Origin: an uncultured bacterium
GTDB lineage: Bacteria > Cyanobacteriota > Vampirovibrionia > Gastranaerophilales > Gastranaerophilaceae
Assembly: GCA_900551915.1 (NCBI GenBank)
Contig: URXT01000009.1
Span: 1-64,000 of the forward strand
Length of the DNA stretch: 64,000 nucleotides
Direction of reading: 5' to 3'
The notes below the pieces were generated by a model. The model was not told where the DNA came from. It searched no databases and worked only from the letters and a program-made list of their open reading frames with translations. Below, piece by piece: positions 35,887 through 44,516 of this stretch. Positions within the stretch are counted from its first letter, which is position 1; each line of letters begins with the position of its first letter. The position numbers were made by a program, and so were the translations under genes.

Positions 35887-35967
35887 TTTGAAACTCCTAT
35901 CTTGTATACAAGAACTCTAAGTCCTCTCAAGAACAAATTTTGCGGTTTTGTTAATAAAGTTTTACAA

Positions 35968-35993
35968 TAAAAAAGAGCCTTTCGGCTCTTTTA
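35968..35993 (-). terminator. Terminator of trxB
   Basis: AAAAGAGCC (35971-35979) pairs with GGCTCTTTT (35984-35992) over TTTC, with a U tract on the minus strand. It lies 23 bp past the trxB stop. Confidence 0.85.
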
Positions 35994-36015
35994 TGTTTTC
36001 CGCGTAAATTTAATC

Positions 36016-36960
36016 TTAAACAGCTTGCGGAACGTCTTTCAAACTTTCGATATACTTAACCGCATAAACCGCTCCGACTGCACCGTCTGATGCCGCTGTA
36101 ATAACCTGTCTCAAAGGGGTTTTACGAACATCACCAACTGCGTAAACTCCGTCAATTGAAGTTTTCATTGTCTCATCAGTAATAATAAACCCGCCTGCAT
36201 CCTGTTCAACCTGTCCTGAAATACCTTCAATATTCGGAACCATTCCAATATAAGGGAAAACACCATTTACCTGTAAATTTGAACGTTCACCAGATTTTAC
36301 ATTCTCAAGAACTGCTGTGTGAACCAAATCGTCGCCTTTTATCTCTTTTACAACGCTGTCCCAGATAAATTCAATTTTTTCATTCTTGAATGCGCGTTCC
36401 TGAACGATTTTGTCTGCACGAAGTTCATTGCGGCGGTGAATAACATAAACTTTGTTTGCGAATTTTGTCAAATACATAGCTTCTTCAACCGCTGCATTTC
36501 CGCCGCCAACAACTGCGACAACTTTATCCTTGTAAAAAGCACCGTCGCAAACAGCACAGTAACTTACGCCGCGCCCGACAAATTCAGCCTCTCCGGGAAC
36601 ACCTAATTTCATTGGCTGTGCACCGCAGGCTATAATTACTGTTTTAGCCTTGAATTCTGCTTCTTTAGTCAGAATAACTTTCGGAGTAGATTTTAAATCC
36701 AAGCTTTCAATTTCCTGCATCGGGAATTTTTGAACACCAAACTTATCTGCATGTTCTTCAAACTTCTCCATCAAATCATATCCGCCTATAATAGGAAATC
36801 CCGGATAATTTTCAAGTTCCAAATAATTTGACGGCTGTCCGCCCATCATTGAAACATCCAGAATTGCGGTGGAAACCGCTCCGCGGCTTGCATATATCCC
36901 TGCGCTCAATCCAGCCGGACCGCCGCCTAAAATAACTGTATCAAATTCATAACTTTGCAT
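36016..36960 (-). CDS. trxB: Thioredoxin reductase
   Basis: 314 residues. FAD-binding GGGPAGLSAGIYASRG near the N-terminus, the redox-active CAVC in YCAVCDGAFY, the NADPH-binding VVGGGNAAVEEAMYL, and the C-terminal GVYAVGDVRKTPLRQVITAASDGA. It regenerates reduced thioredoxin in the cytoplasm. ATGAGGATAAATT gives its ribosome site. An exported hypothetical protein lies 9 bp upstream and may be co-transcribed. Confidence 0.95.
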   Translation of the reverse strand: MQSYEFDTVILGGGPAGLSAGIYASRGAVSTAILDVSMMGGQPSNYLELENYPGFPIIGGYDLMEKFEEHADKFGVQKFPMQEIESLDLKSTPKVILTKEAEFKAKTVIIACGAQPMKLGVPGEAEFVGRGVSYCAVCDGAFYKDKVVAVVGGGNAAVEEAMYLTKFANKVYVIHRRNELRADKIVQERAFKNEKIEFIWDSVVKEIKGDDLVHTAVLENVKSGERSNLQVNGVFPYIGMVPNIEGISGQVEQDAGGFIITDETMKTSIDGVYAVGDVRKTPLRQVITAASDGAVGAVYAVKYIESLKDVPQAV

Positions 36961-36969
36961 AATTTATCC

Positions 36970-37503
36970 TCATTTTTCCAATACACTCATTCCTGAAATC
37001 TTTTCTCCAACAAGCACGTATTCTGCATTTTGAGTTTTTATAACCACTCCGCCGGCCGGAGAAATAGTTTGCAAAGTCAAACGGTTAACACCGGTAAATT
37101 TATTGCCATTAAGCTTCAATTCAACAGTATCCGTCAACTTTTTATTGTCTGACACCCCTTCTTTTGTGAATCTTATCACGTTACCTTTTACAAATTCAAC
37201 CGACAAATCTGCAGATGCGCCTGTAAAAGGATTTGTTAAATTCATGACGTTTTCATTCCGTGATAAGTTCCACAAATCCGCACTTTTGGAACGGAAAACC
37301 TCCGGGCTGTCTGTTGTTTTCAAAACTGCTGCAACGCGCCAGGTTCCGAACAATCCTGAGGGGACATTTTCAATTAATGAGATTCCTGTTTTTAAAGTTG
37401 TGTCAGCAAAAGCCATATTACTATTTAATCCTGTATTTTTTGAAAATATTAGGACAAAAGTAATTATAATCAGTGACAATATTTTTCTGCTTAAAATTTT
37501 CAT
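36970..37503 (-). CDS. Exported protein of unknown function
   Basis: 177 residues from the ATG at 37503, chosen because it gives a clean signal peptide (MKILSRKILSLIIITFVLIF, cleavage after AFA); an upstream in-frame TTG would bury it. TATAAA lies exactly 6 nt before this ATG, which suits a leaderless start. The mature part looks like a beta-rich single domain: ENVPSGLFGTWRVAAV, then LNLTNPFTGASADLSVEFV-like strands and TVELKLNGNKFTGVNRL. No catalytic motif is visible. It lies directly upstream of trxB. Confidence 0.65.
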   Translation of the reverse strand: MKILSRKILSLIIITFVLIFSKNTGLNSNMAFADTTLKTGISLIENVPSGLFGTWRVAAVLKTTDSPEVFRSKSADLWNLSRNENVMNLTNPFTGASADLSVEFVKGNVIRFTKEGVSDNKKLTDTVELKLNGNKFTGVNRLTLQTISPAGGVVIKTQNAEYVLVGEKISGMSVLEK

Positions 37504-37539
37504 TAAAGTTTTATAAATATCCCTCTTTAAATAATATAA

Positions 37540-37567
37540 TAAAGACTTGAAAATTTTCAAGCCTTTA
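37540..37567 (-). terminator. Possible AT-rich hairpin after pgi
   Basis: CTTGAAAATTTTCAAG (37546-37561) is a perfect 16-bp palindrome that extends imperfectly on both sides. It lies about 25 bp past the pgi stop. The U tract is poor. Confidence 0.4.
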
Positions 37568-37590
37568 TATAATACTAATAAATTTATTAA

Positions 37591-38982
37591 TTAGACAGCA
37601 GCAGCCATTTTTGTCTGGAGAGTTTGCGCGCTGTCTTCATAGCCGGCTCTGCCCATTAGCGCGTATGTATAATTTTTTGCTTGTTCAACTCCGGGTTGAT
37701 TAAAAGCATTAATATTATACAATTCACCGGCAATAGCTGTTTGAACCTCCAGCATATAAAGAAGCTGGCCTATATTGTAACCGTCTACTTTTTCAATAGA
37801 AATAGTAACGGTCGGTCTTCCATAATCTGCAAGCGCAACTCTTGTTGAATCAGCTTCGGCATTGATAAGCTGGTTTATTGATTTTCCGCCAAGGTATCCT
37901 ATTCCTGTGTATTCAAAAATATTAGGAATTTCAAGTGTTGTATCAAAGTTTTCAACACGAATGAAGTTGATAATTTTATCATTCGGACCTTCGTTGTAAA
38001 GCTGTATTTGAGAATGCTGGTCAGTTGCCCCGAGAGCTTTTACAGGAGTCGGGCCGATGTTTACATCGCCTCCGTCTTTATCTTTATTTTTTCCCAGAGA
38101 TTCTGCCCAAAGCTGAACATACCAGTCAGCTACGTGCTTCAAGCGGCTTGAATATGGCATCATAACTGAAATATTTTTACCTTTCTTTTTATCTAATAAG
38201 TAATGAATTAAAGCATTTTGTGCTGCTATATTTTCGTGAATATCAGTATTTTTAAGCGCCAAGTCCATGTCCTTAATACCGTTTACGATTTCATCAACAT
38301 CAATCCCGACAAGCGCAAACGGCAGCAGTCCCACAGCAGAGAAAACTGAAAAGCGTCCGCCGACATCATCAGGCACAACAAAGGTTTTGTAACCTTCTTG
38401 TTCGGAAATCTGTCTTAAAATTCCTGTTTTACTATCAGTTGTAGCAACAATATTATAACGATATTTATCTCCGAGTTCTTTTTCAAGGCGGTCTTTCACA
38501 ATCATAAATTGTGACATGGTTTCAGCAGTATCGCCGGATTTTGTAATAACATTTACGAGTGTTTTGTTCAAATCCAATGCATTAAAAAGACCATTCATAG
38601 TGTCAGGATCAATATTATCAAGAAAGAAAATCCTTGGCATGCCATTTCTTTGTTCTTCAGACAACAAATTCCAATAAGGCTTTAAAAGTGCTTCTGTAAC
38701 CGCAATTCCACCCAAAGCAGACCCGCCAATCCCGAGCACAAGAATATTGTCAAAACGTCCCTTAACCATTGCTGCATATTCTTTTACATACCAGAGAGTT
38801 TCTTCGTTATAGCCCAGATTCATCCATTGAAGCCATTGTCCGTTTTTATCCTTACGTTTGTTTAAATCTGCAATTATGCTGACGATTTTATCTTTATACT
38901 CGTTAAATTCCTGCTCTAAGTGAAGCCCGTTCTCCTCTCCAACAACTTGAGCATCAGCATTTTTGTAATTCAATTTAATCAT
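37591..38982 (-). CDS. pgi: Glucose-6-phosphate isomerase
   Basis: 463 residues, the shorter bacterial form. It interconverts glucose-6-P and fructose-6-P. NILVLGIGGSALGGIAV is the sugar-phosphate binding start of the SIS domain; VITKSGDTAETMSQF is the second SIS loop; FVVPDDVGGRFSVFSAVG and GATDQHSQIQLYNEGPND carry the catalytic Glu/His region. With the phosphohexomutase, GlgA and GH13 enzyme it links glycolysis to glycogen. AATGAGGGTT precedes ATG. Confidence 0.95.
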   Translation of the reverse strand: MIKLNYKNADAQVVGEENGLHLEQEFNEYKDKIVSIIADLNKRKDKNGQWLQWMNLGYNEETLWYVKEYAAMVKGRFDNILVLGIGGSALGGIAVTEALLKPYWNLLSEEQRNGMPRIFFLDNIDPDTMNGLFNALDLNKTLVNVITKSGDTAETMSQFMIVKDRLEKELGDKYRYNIVATTDSKTGILRQISEQEGYKTFVVPDDVGGRFSVFSAVGLLPFALVGIDVDEIVNGIKDMDLALKNTDIHENIAAQNALIHYLLDKKKGKNISVMMPYSSRLKHVADWYVQLWAESLGKNKDKDGGDVNIGPTPVKALGATDQHSQIQLYNEGPNDKIINFIRVENFDTTLEIPNIFEYTGIGYLGGKSINQLINAEADSTRVALADYGRPTVTISIEKVDGYNIGQLLYMLEVQTAIAGELYNINAFNQPGVEQAKNYTYALMGRAGYEDSAQTLQTKMAAAV

Positions 38983-39041
38983 TTTTAACCCTCATTGATA
39001 TATAAAATTTATTTGTAACTTCGGCATGCTTTAAAAACTAA

Positions 39042-39130
39042 AACGCAAACGGAAAATGCGTTCTCCATACTTTTAATTATATGCGCTAAAGCTTAAAACT
39101 CAAGGGTTTTAAGGATAATTTAAGAATTAT
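39042..39130 (-). repeat. Degenerate repeat copy 1, downstream of pilin 4, with hairpin
   Basis: AACGCA (39042-39047) and TGCGTT (39057-39062) form a hairpin; the segment from here to GATAATTTAAGAATTATT near 39115-39132 is a degenerate copy of 40229-40317 downstream of pilin C. The similarity seems to extend left to TTTAACCCTC. Confidence 0.5.
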
Positions 39131-39140
39131 TAAATATCGT

Positions 39141-39809
39141 CTATCTGGGCAGATTTTTGAAATAATCTTTGTCTGTAAGAGCTTTAATTGTACAACCAAG
39201 ACCGTTGTTAGAATAAGCAGAATTTCCGGGTATACAACCTTTGGTTTCTGATACATAGCTGTTTGGTTCACCAAAAGGCAAAAGCTGTCCTTTTTTATCT
39301 AAATAAAATCCGAAAAAATCATATCCATACTTATTAGGCTTATTGTCAACACTATTAATATCAATTGCGATAAAGATTTCAGGGAATTTTAACCCATGAC
39401 CAGTGTCCAAAAATACCGTAGCGCTGCCATCGGAAGTATAAAAGGCGTAGTCATTAAAAATCCCATTAGTAGCTCCACCACCAAAATTTTTATATGTTTG
39501 CTTTAACCAAGACGAAATTTCCGAAGTGCCCCAGCGTCCAACACCCACTGTTTTTGAGGTTCCTATATATGATTTTAACAACTTTCCGAATTCAGCATAC
39601 TGTTTTTGCTCCAATGATGCAACTCCACCATATTCTTGTTCAATAATAAGTTGAATTGAAGAAGATAGCATTGAATATGATTTTTTGAAACGACTTTCCA
39701 GTTCTTTATTACGAATATCTCTAAAAACACCTGGCAATGTCATTGCGGCTACTATTCCTATAATTCCCAGAGTTATCAAAACTTCTGCCAATGTAAGAGC
39801 TTTTTTCAT
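39141..39809 (-). CDS. Prepilin-like protein 4 (HTH-paired)
   Basis: 222 residues. Short leader MKKA followed by [22 protein letters not shown]; the +1 residue is Leu instead of the usual Phe, while Glu at +5 is kept. The body has the family phrases INSVDNKPNKYGYDFFGFYLD, ETKGCIPGNSAYS, and the ending GCTIKALTDKDYFKNLPR shared with pilins B and 6. There is no G tract. AGAGGGATGTAA gives a ribosome site. It faces an HTH gene across 62 bp (to the preferred start) with a perfect 18-bp palindrome in the pilin promoter region. Confidence 0.85.
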   Translation of the reverse strand: MKKALTLAEVLITLGIIGIVAAMTLPGVFRDIRNKELESRFKKSYSMLSSSIQLIIEQEYGGVASLEQKQYAEFGKLLKSYIGTSKTVGVGRWGTSEISSWLKQTYKNFGGGATNGIFNDYAFYTSDGSATVFLDTGHGLKFPEIFIAIDINSVDNKPNKYGYDFFGFYLDKKGQLLPFGEPNSYVSETKGCIPGNSAYSNNGLGCTIKALTDKDYFKNLPR

Positions 39810-39822
39810 TTACATCCCTCTT

Positions 39823-39840
39823 TTGTGTATACATACACAA
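39823..39840. promoter_or_regulatory. Palindromic operator-like site between pilin 4 and its HTH gene
   Basis: TTGTGTAT-AC-ATACACAA is a perfect 18-bp inverted repeat. The end touches TATGAT (39845-39840, minus strand), a candidate -10 for pilin 4, so the predicted transcription start falls inside the palindrome. Confidence 0.65.
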
Positions 39841-39871
39841 TCATAACATGAAGTCTTATTATTATGTATGT

Positions 39872-40156
39872 ATGCAATACAAAAGCAATAAAACTTTACA
39901 ACTAAGTAAAAAATATGGAGAATTAATTAACAAACTTCGCACGAAATCAAACATTAAGTTGCATAAGTCAAGATTACAGTTTTGTTATGAATATGAGCTC
40001 GATCCAGGAAATTTATCCAGAATTGAACACGGCCTCATTGACCCAAAACTATCAATGCTCTGGAGAATTGCAGAAGCTCTCGAAATGCCGCTTTCCGAAA
40101 TCATTAAAAGTTTGGAAAACGAACTCGGTGACGATTTTCACATCACCGAGCAGTAA
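39872..40156 (+). CDS. XRE-type helix-turn-helix regulator R2, divergent from pilin 4
   Basis: 94 residues from the ATG at 39872 (an in-frame ATG at 39848 would add eight). XRE-like domain: LINKLRTKSNIKLHKSRLQF, CYEYELDPGNLSRIEHGLID, then LSMLWRIAEALEMPLSEII. It is homologous to R3 at 53671 (shared YEY, ExGxxD, LWxxAxAxxM, SExI and the C-terminal ExxL pattern). TATTAT ends 6 nt before the preferred ATG, matching the leaderless pattern seen in this window. Position and operator suggest it controls pilin 4. It has no sensor domain, so its signal is unknown. Confidence 0.8.
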   Translation: MQYKSNKTLQLSKKYGELINKLRTKSNIKLHKSRLQFCYEYELDPGNLSRIEHGLIDPKLSMLWRIAEALEMPLSEIIKSLENELGDDFHITEQ

Positions 40157-40228
40157 ATTATTTATTTAACCCTCTTAATATTTAAAGTTTACATAATAAA
40201 AACACGACACTGGCTATGTAATAACTTT

Positions 40229-40317
40229 AACGCACTACGGAATATGCGTTACTCCTACACTTATTCTATTTGCTCAAATTTTATTTTCAATAACTTAGAG
40301 GATAATTTAATAATTGT
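40229..40317 (-). repeat. Degenerate repeat copy 2, downstream of pilin C, with hairpin
   Basis: AACGCA (40229-40234) and TGCGTT (40245-40250) form a hairpin with a CGGAA loop like copy 1, and GATAATTTAATAATTGTT abuts the pilin C stop. It mirrors 39042-39130. Confidence 0.5.
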
Positions 40318-41216
40318 TTACCAAGGATAATTATAAGGGATTTCCCACCCATTACGCATTATTAATTCACCGCAATTAAAACCCGAATATTCTGGAGAGG
40401 TTTTAATACAACCATAATTTGTAGGTTTTACAAGTTCTTCATCTTTTAAATAATGTCCCCAAAATTTTATTCTATAATTTTTACGATTATTAATATTCGG
40501 ATATCCATAAATATCGAATACAAAAACATCATATCCGATTTGATTTGGCTTTTGATGTCCGTTTATATCTACATACATCCAGAAATACTTATTTGGCGAA
40601 TTTGAATGTAAAAATATATACATACCATCATTTGTCTTTACCAGATAATTATTTTGATATAAATTTGATGCTGAATTCCCGTTTAATTGCCTTACTCTAT
40701 AATTTTCCTGAGTAAAACAGTTGCTTGTATTACACTCTTTTGCATCTTTTAAGTATGGTAAGTAATATTTTCTAAAAAACTTAATTGTATCATCAGAGTA
40801 AGGTTGTTTTGGAAAATCCCAATAATACATATCACCGTTTTCATACTCAGAAAGATTTGCAGCATTTGTAATCACAGAATAAAACTTTTTTAATTTTTCT
40901 GCAGTAACTTTTTTCTGGTATTTACCAATTACAGATGGCAGAGTAATCGCAGCTACTATTCCTATAATACCCAAAGTAATCAGGACTTCCGCCATTGTAA
41001 ATGCATATTTTTTCTTATTCGTTATCGTGCAATGTGTAAAACTCCGCACTTCACCTATAAATCTTGTCATTAAGCTCATTTTCTTAAAACATAATATATT
41101 TGTCATATCATCATATTTTTGAGCTTTTAACAACGGATTTATTTCAAAACCATTCAGGAGCGTATTCTGCGGGTGCCCCCCCCCCCTGGAAATCCAATCA
41201 TAGTTTGCTTTTTCAT
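40318..41216 (-). CDS. Prepilin-like protein C, out of frame through an 11-base G tract (OFF state)
   Basis: The pilin ([24 protein letters not shown], body with VDINGHQKPNQIGYDVFVFD) is intact. The start with a good site, ATG at 41216 after AAAGGAG, is one base short of the pilin frame: 11 Gs (41176-41186) lead to TGA within eight codons, whereas 12 or 9 would read MKKQTMIGFPGGGGHPQNTL and on into the pilin with a leader of about 75 residues. Weak in-frame starts after the tract exist (TTG 41133 and later ATGs) but none has a clear ribosome site, so low expression cannot be excluded. The 63-bp gap to the upstream permease suggests possible co-transcription. Confidence 0.75.
41176..41186 (-). 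repeat. Poly-G tract, 11 bases, in pilin C leader
   Basis: Eleven C on the plus strand, read as G, 30 nt after the ATG at 41216. Flanking bases (GCACC...GCTCCTG...GGTTTT) are clearly related to those of pilin A. Confidence 0.9.
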
Positions 41217-41279
41217 ACTAGCACTCCTTTAAATTAATTAACATTTTCAGCCTGTCTTCAATTTGTATTTGTTTCAATA

Positions 41280-42833
41280 TTACACTTCAACTTTAGGTTG
41301 TTTTATAACTCTTTGAGCTTTTTGTTTTTCTTCAAGTCTTTTCTGTTCATAGCCGTAGCCTGCATAAATTGCAAGACCAATTAAAAGCCACAACGGGAAG
41401 TATAAAGATGATGTTGTCAAAAATTTCATTGAATAAACCATCAGCCCGCCGCATGTAATAATACCAAGCACCGGAAATACCGGAGAAAATGGAACTTTGA
41501 ACGGACGCGGTCTGTCAGGATCTGTTTTTCTAAGAATTAATACTGCAATACATATAACAATAAACGATGTAAACGTACCAAAATTACAAAGTTCAGCCGA
41601 AATGTTCAAATCCATAAACAGTGAACACAAAATTACTATAATCCCGCTTATCCAGGTCAAAACGTGCGGAGTCCTGAACTTTTTGTGGATTAATCTTAAA
41701 GATTTAGGCAAAAACCTGTCACGGCTCATTGCATATAAAATACGCGTTGTACCAAGCTGATAAATTAATAAGACTGATGTTAACCCGCAAAGTGCGCCGA
41801 CTGAAATTAATCCTGCAAACCAATCTTTTCCTATAAATCTCATAGCATGCGCAATCGGAGCCTGAGTATCAATATGCCCGAACGGAACTGTTCCGGTTAA
41901 AACAAGCGCAACACCTATATATAAAACAGTACATATGAACAAAGTACCCAAAATTCCAATCGGCAAATCACGCTGTGGATTTTCGGTTTCTTCGGCGGTT
42001 GTTGAGATTGCGTCAAATCCGATATATGCAAAGAAAATCAAAAACGCCCCCATAAACACGCCGCTAAAGCCATTCGGCGCAAATGGCACCCAGTTTTCAG
42101 GCTTGACATAAAATGCTCCCACCAGAATAAAAGAAGTTATGATTAACAGATTTACGCCGACCATGATACTTGCAAATCTTGTGGATTCTTTCACGCCTTT
42201 AATTAAAAGCATTGTCAGAACAAGCACAATTGCCATTGCCGGCAAATTCATTGCAACTGGTATATGTCCGAAAAGATAAGGGATTTTATCGTGAATATCC
42301 ATGCCATATTTGTCGCAAATTGCAGCAATAGAACGGTAATCCATTCTCAGCCAAATCGGGAATTGAACAATAAAATCCGGAAGAATATGTTTAAAACCTT
42401 TTAAAAGCTGTGTAAAATATCCGGTCCATGCGCTTGCAACCGTTATATTTCCGATTGCATATTCCAGCATCAAAATCCAGCCGACCATCCACGCCATAAA
42501 TTCACCCATTGTTGCATATGTATATGTGTAAGCACTTCCTGCAACCGGAATCATCGCAGCTATTTCACTATAACAGAGCGCTGAAAAAATACAGGCAATA
42601 ACTGCCAAAATCATTGAAATTATAATTGCCGGACCTGCACCAACACCTTCAGGACCGCCCTGAATTGCGCTTCCTACAATCGTGAAAATTCCGGTGCCGA
42701 CAACTGCGCCAATTCCGATTACAATTAAATCGAAAACATTCAAGGTCTTTTTCAATTCTGACTTTTTGCTTGTTGCAATAAGTTCGTCAGGGCTTTTTTT
42801 CTTTAATGCGTTTGTAATTATATTTTTAATCAT
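41280..42833 (-). CDS. APC-family amino-acid permease
   Basis: 517 residues, about twelve to fourteen membrane segments. The APC/CAT-type start VFDLIVIGIGAVVGTGIFTIVG holds the GxG(I/V)xxG substrate-binding unwound helix; FFAYIGFDAISTTAEETENPQRDLPIGI is the consensus of the cationic amino-acid transporter group. Likely imports an amino acid by proton symport or exchange; substrate not predicted. It is the second of two tandem paralogues, 70 bp after the first. Confidence 0.88.
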   Translation of the reverse strand: MIKNIITNALKKKSPDELIATSKKSELKKTLNVFDLIVIGIGAVVGTGIFTIVGSAIQGGPEGVGAGPAIIISMILAVIACIFSALCYSEIAAMIPVAGSAYTYTYATMGEFMAWMVGWILMLEYAIGNITVASAWTGYFTQLLKGFKHILPDFIVQFPIWLRMDYRSIAAICDKYGMDIHDKIPYLFGHIPVAMNLPAMAIVLVLTMLLIKGVKESTRFASIMVGVNLLIITSFILVGAFYVKPENWVPFAPNGFSGVFMGAFLIFFAYIGFDAISTTAEETENPQRDLPIGILGTLFICTVLYIGVALVLTGTVPFGHIDTQAPIAHAMRFIGKDWFAGLISVGALCGLTSVLLIYQLGTTRILYAMSRDRFLPKSLRLIHKKFRTPHVLTWISGIIVILCSLFMDLNISAELCNFGTFTSFIVICIAVLILRKTDPDRPRPFKVPFSPVFPVLGIITCGGLMVYSMKFLTTSSLYFPLWLLIGLAIYAGYGYEQKRLEEKQKAQRVIKQPKVEV

Positions 42834-42903
42834 TTTCTTTTTCCAATTTTACTATCTTATAAATTCGGCAGGCTTTTGAGCCGCGGAGACAACTGCCGCT
42901 TAA

Positions 42904-44502
42904 CTATTTTTGAAGTTCAAGACGGCGCTGTTCAACTTTTTCTTTATGAATTTCGTTTTCTTTATAACGATTTTTTCTATATCCGTAAAAGAAGTATATG
43001 AAGGCTCCAATCCCGAGCCAAAGCGGGAAAAGAAGTGCTGAAGTTGTTAAAAACTTCATTGAATATACCATCAAACCGCCGCAGCAAAGAATTCCGAGAA
43101 TCGGAGTTACCGGCGCAAAAGGCACCTTAAATGGACGCGGTCTGTCAGGATCTGTTTTACGCAGAATCAAGACTGCAACACATACAATAATAAATGAGGT
43201 GAATGTTCCAAAGTTGCAGAGTTCTGCTGCGACATTCAAATCAAGTGTAAGCACACCGACAACTGAAAGCAAAGCAACTGTCCATGTCAAAACATGCGGG
43301 GTGTGGAATTTCGGATGTAATTTCTGAAATCTTTTTGAAATAAAATTATCACGGCTCATCGCATACAGAATTCTTGTTGCAGCCATCTGCAACACCAGAA
43401 GTACAGAGGTTAAACCTGCAAGAGAGCCGATTGAAATTAATCCTGCCGCCCAATTTTGGTGAGCAATTGTTGTCATTGCATAAGCCATCGGAGCCTTCAA
43501 AAATCCTGCAGGAACTACACCCTGTGTTGCCTGCATACCGGTCATTACAAGCGCAACAAGCACGTAAACAATTGTTGTAATTATTAAAGAACCGATAATA
43601 CCAATCGGCAAATCTTTTTGTGGGTTTTTACATTCCTCGGCCGCAGTTGCAAGAGCATCAAAGCCGATATATGCAAAGAAAATTATAAACGCGCCCATGA
43701 AAATTCCTTCAAACCCGTTCGGAGCAAAAGGCGTCCAATTCTCAGGCTTAATAAAGAATGCTCCGGCAATTACAAATAATGCTATTACGCCGATTTTAAC
43801 AGCAACCATTACAGCTGCCATTTTTGTTGAATCTTTTGTTCCGCGTATCAAAACCAGTGTCATTGCAAGAATTATCGCAATTGCAGGAATGTTTATACAA
43901 ATCGGCATGCCAAATATTGTGGGAATAACCGAATGAGGGTCAACACCGCTGTCTAAAAGAATTTTTGTTGCTGATTTAACATCATTAACCAAATAAACCG
44001 GAGGATTTGCAATCCATGCCGGAAGATATTTTGAAAAACCCTGCAGGAATTGTATAAAGTGATTTGACCAGGCACATGCAACCGCAATAAATCCGATTGC
44101 ATATTCAAGCATCAAAACCCAGCCAACCATCCATGCGGCAAATTCACCAAGTGTAGCAAATGTATAAATATAAGCGCCGCCCGACACTGGAATCATTGTC
44201 GCAAATTCACTGTAACAAAGCGCTGAAAACACACAACACACAGCGGCCAGAACCATTGATACCGTTAATGCAGGCCCTGCGCCAACGCTTTCCGGACCGC
44301 CGGCAGCTGCAATACCGACTATAGCGAAAATTCCGCTTCCGATAATTGCACCAATGCCTAATATTATCAAATCCCAAACGCCAAGAGTTTTTTCTAAGCC
44401 GTCAGCCTTTGCTGCTTCAAGCATCTCATCGGGGTTTTTAATTCTAATTAATCTTTGAATAAAGTTTTTTGATAAAGTTGGACGTTCAAATCTAGTTGCC
44501 AT
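42904..44502 (-). CDS. APC-family amino-acid permease
   Basis: 532 residues, close paralogue of the following gene along the whole length. Motifs are VWDLIILGIGAIIGSGIFAIVG and FFAYIGFDALATAAEECKNPQKDLPIGI. Differences cluster in the external loop (about residues 150-190) that carries substrate access, so the pair may differ in substrate. It lies 14 bp after glyQ, so could be in one transcript with it. Confidence 0.88.
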   Translation of the reverse strand: MATRFERPTLSKNFIQRLIRIKNPDEMLEAAKADGLEKTLGVWDLIILGIGAIIGSGIFAIVGIAAAGGPESVGAGPALTVSMVLAAVCCVFSALCYSEFATMIPVSGGAYIYTFATLGEFAAWMVGWVLMLEYAIGFIAVACAWSNHFIQFLQGFSKYLPAWIANPPVYLVNDVKSATKILLDSGVDPHSVIPTIFGMPICINIPAIAIILAMTLVLIRGTKDSTKMAAVMVAVKIGVIALFVIAGAFFIKPENWTPFAPNGFEGIFMGAFIIFFAYIGFDALATAAEECKNPQKDLPIGIIGSLIITTIVYVLVALVMTGMQATQGVVPAGFLKAPMAYAMTTIAHQNWAAGLISIGSLAGLTSVLLVLQMAATRILYAMSRDNFISKRFQKLHPKFHTPHVLTWTVALLSVVGVLTLDLNVAAELCNFGTFTSFIIVCVAVLILRKTDPDRPRPFKVPFAPVTPILGILCCGGLMVYSMKFLTTSALLFPLWLGIGAFIYFFYGYRKNRYKENEIHKEKVEQRRLELQK

Positions 44503-44516
44503 TAAATATCCTTATT

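Noticed and set aside
8301-41186. G tracts as assembly artefacts only
   Set aside because: Homopolymer lengths can be wrong by a base, but three tracts of 11-12 at the same relative place in three paralogous genes cannot be chance or error; only the exact ON/OFF state is uncertain.
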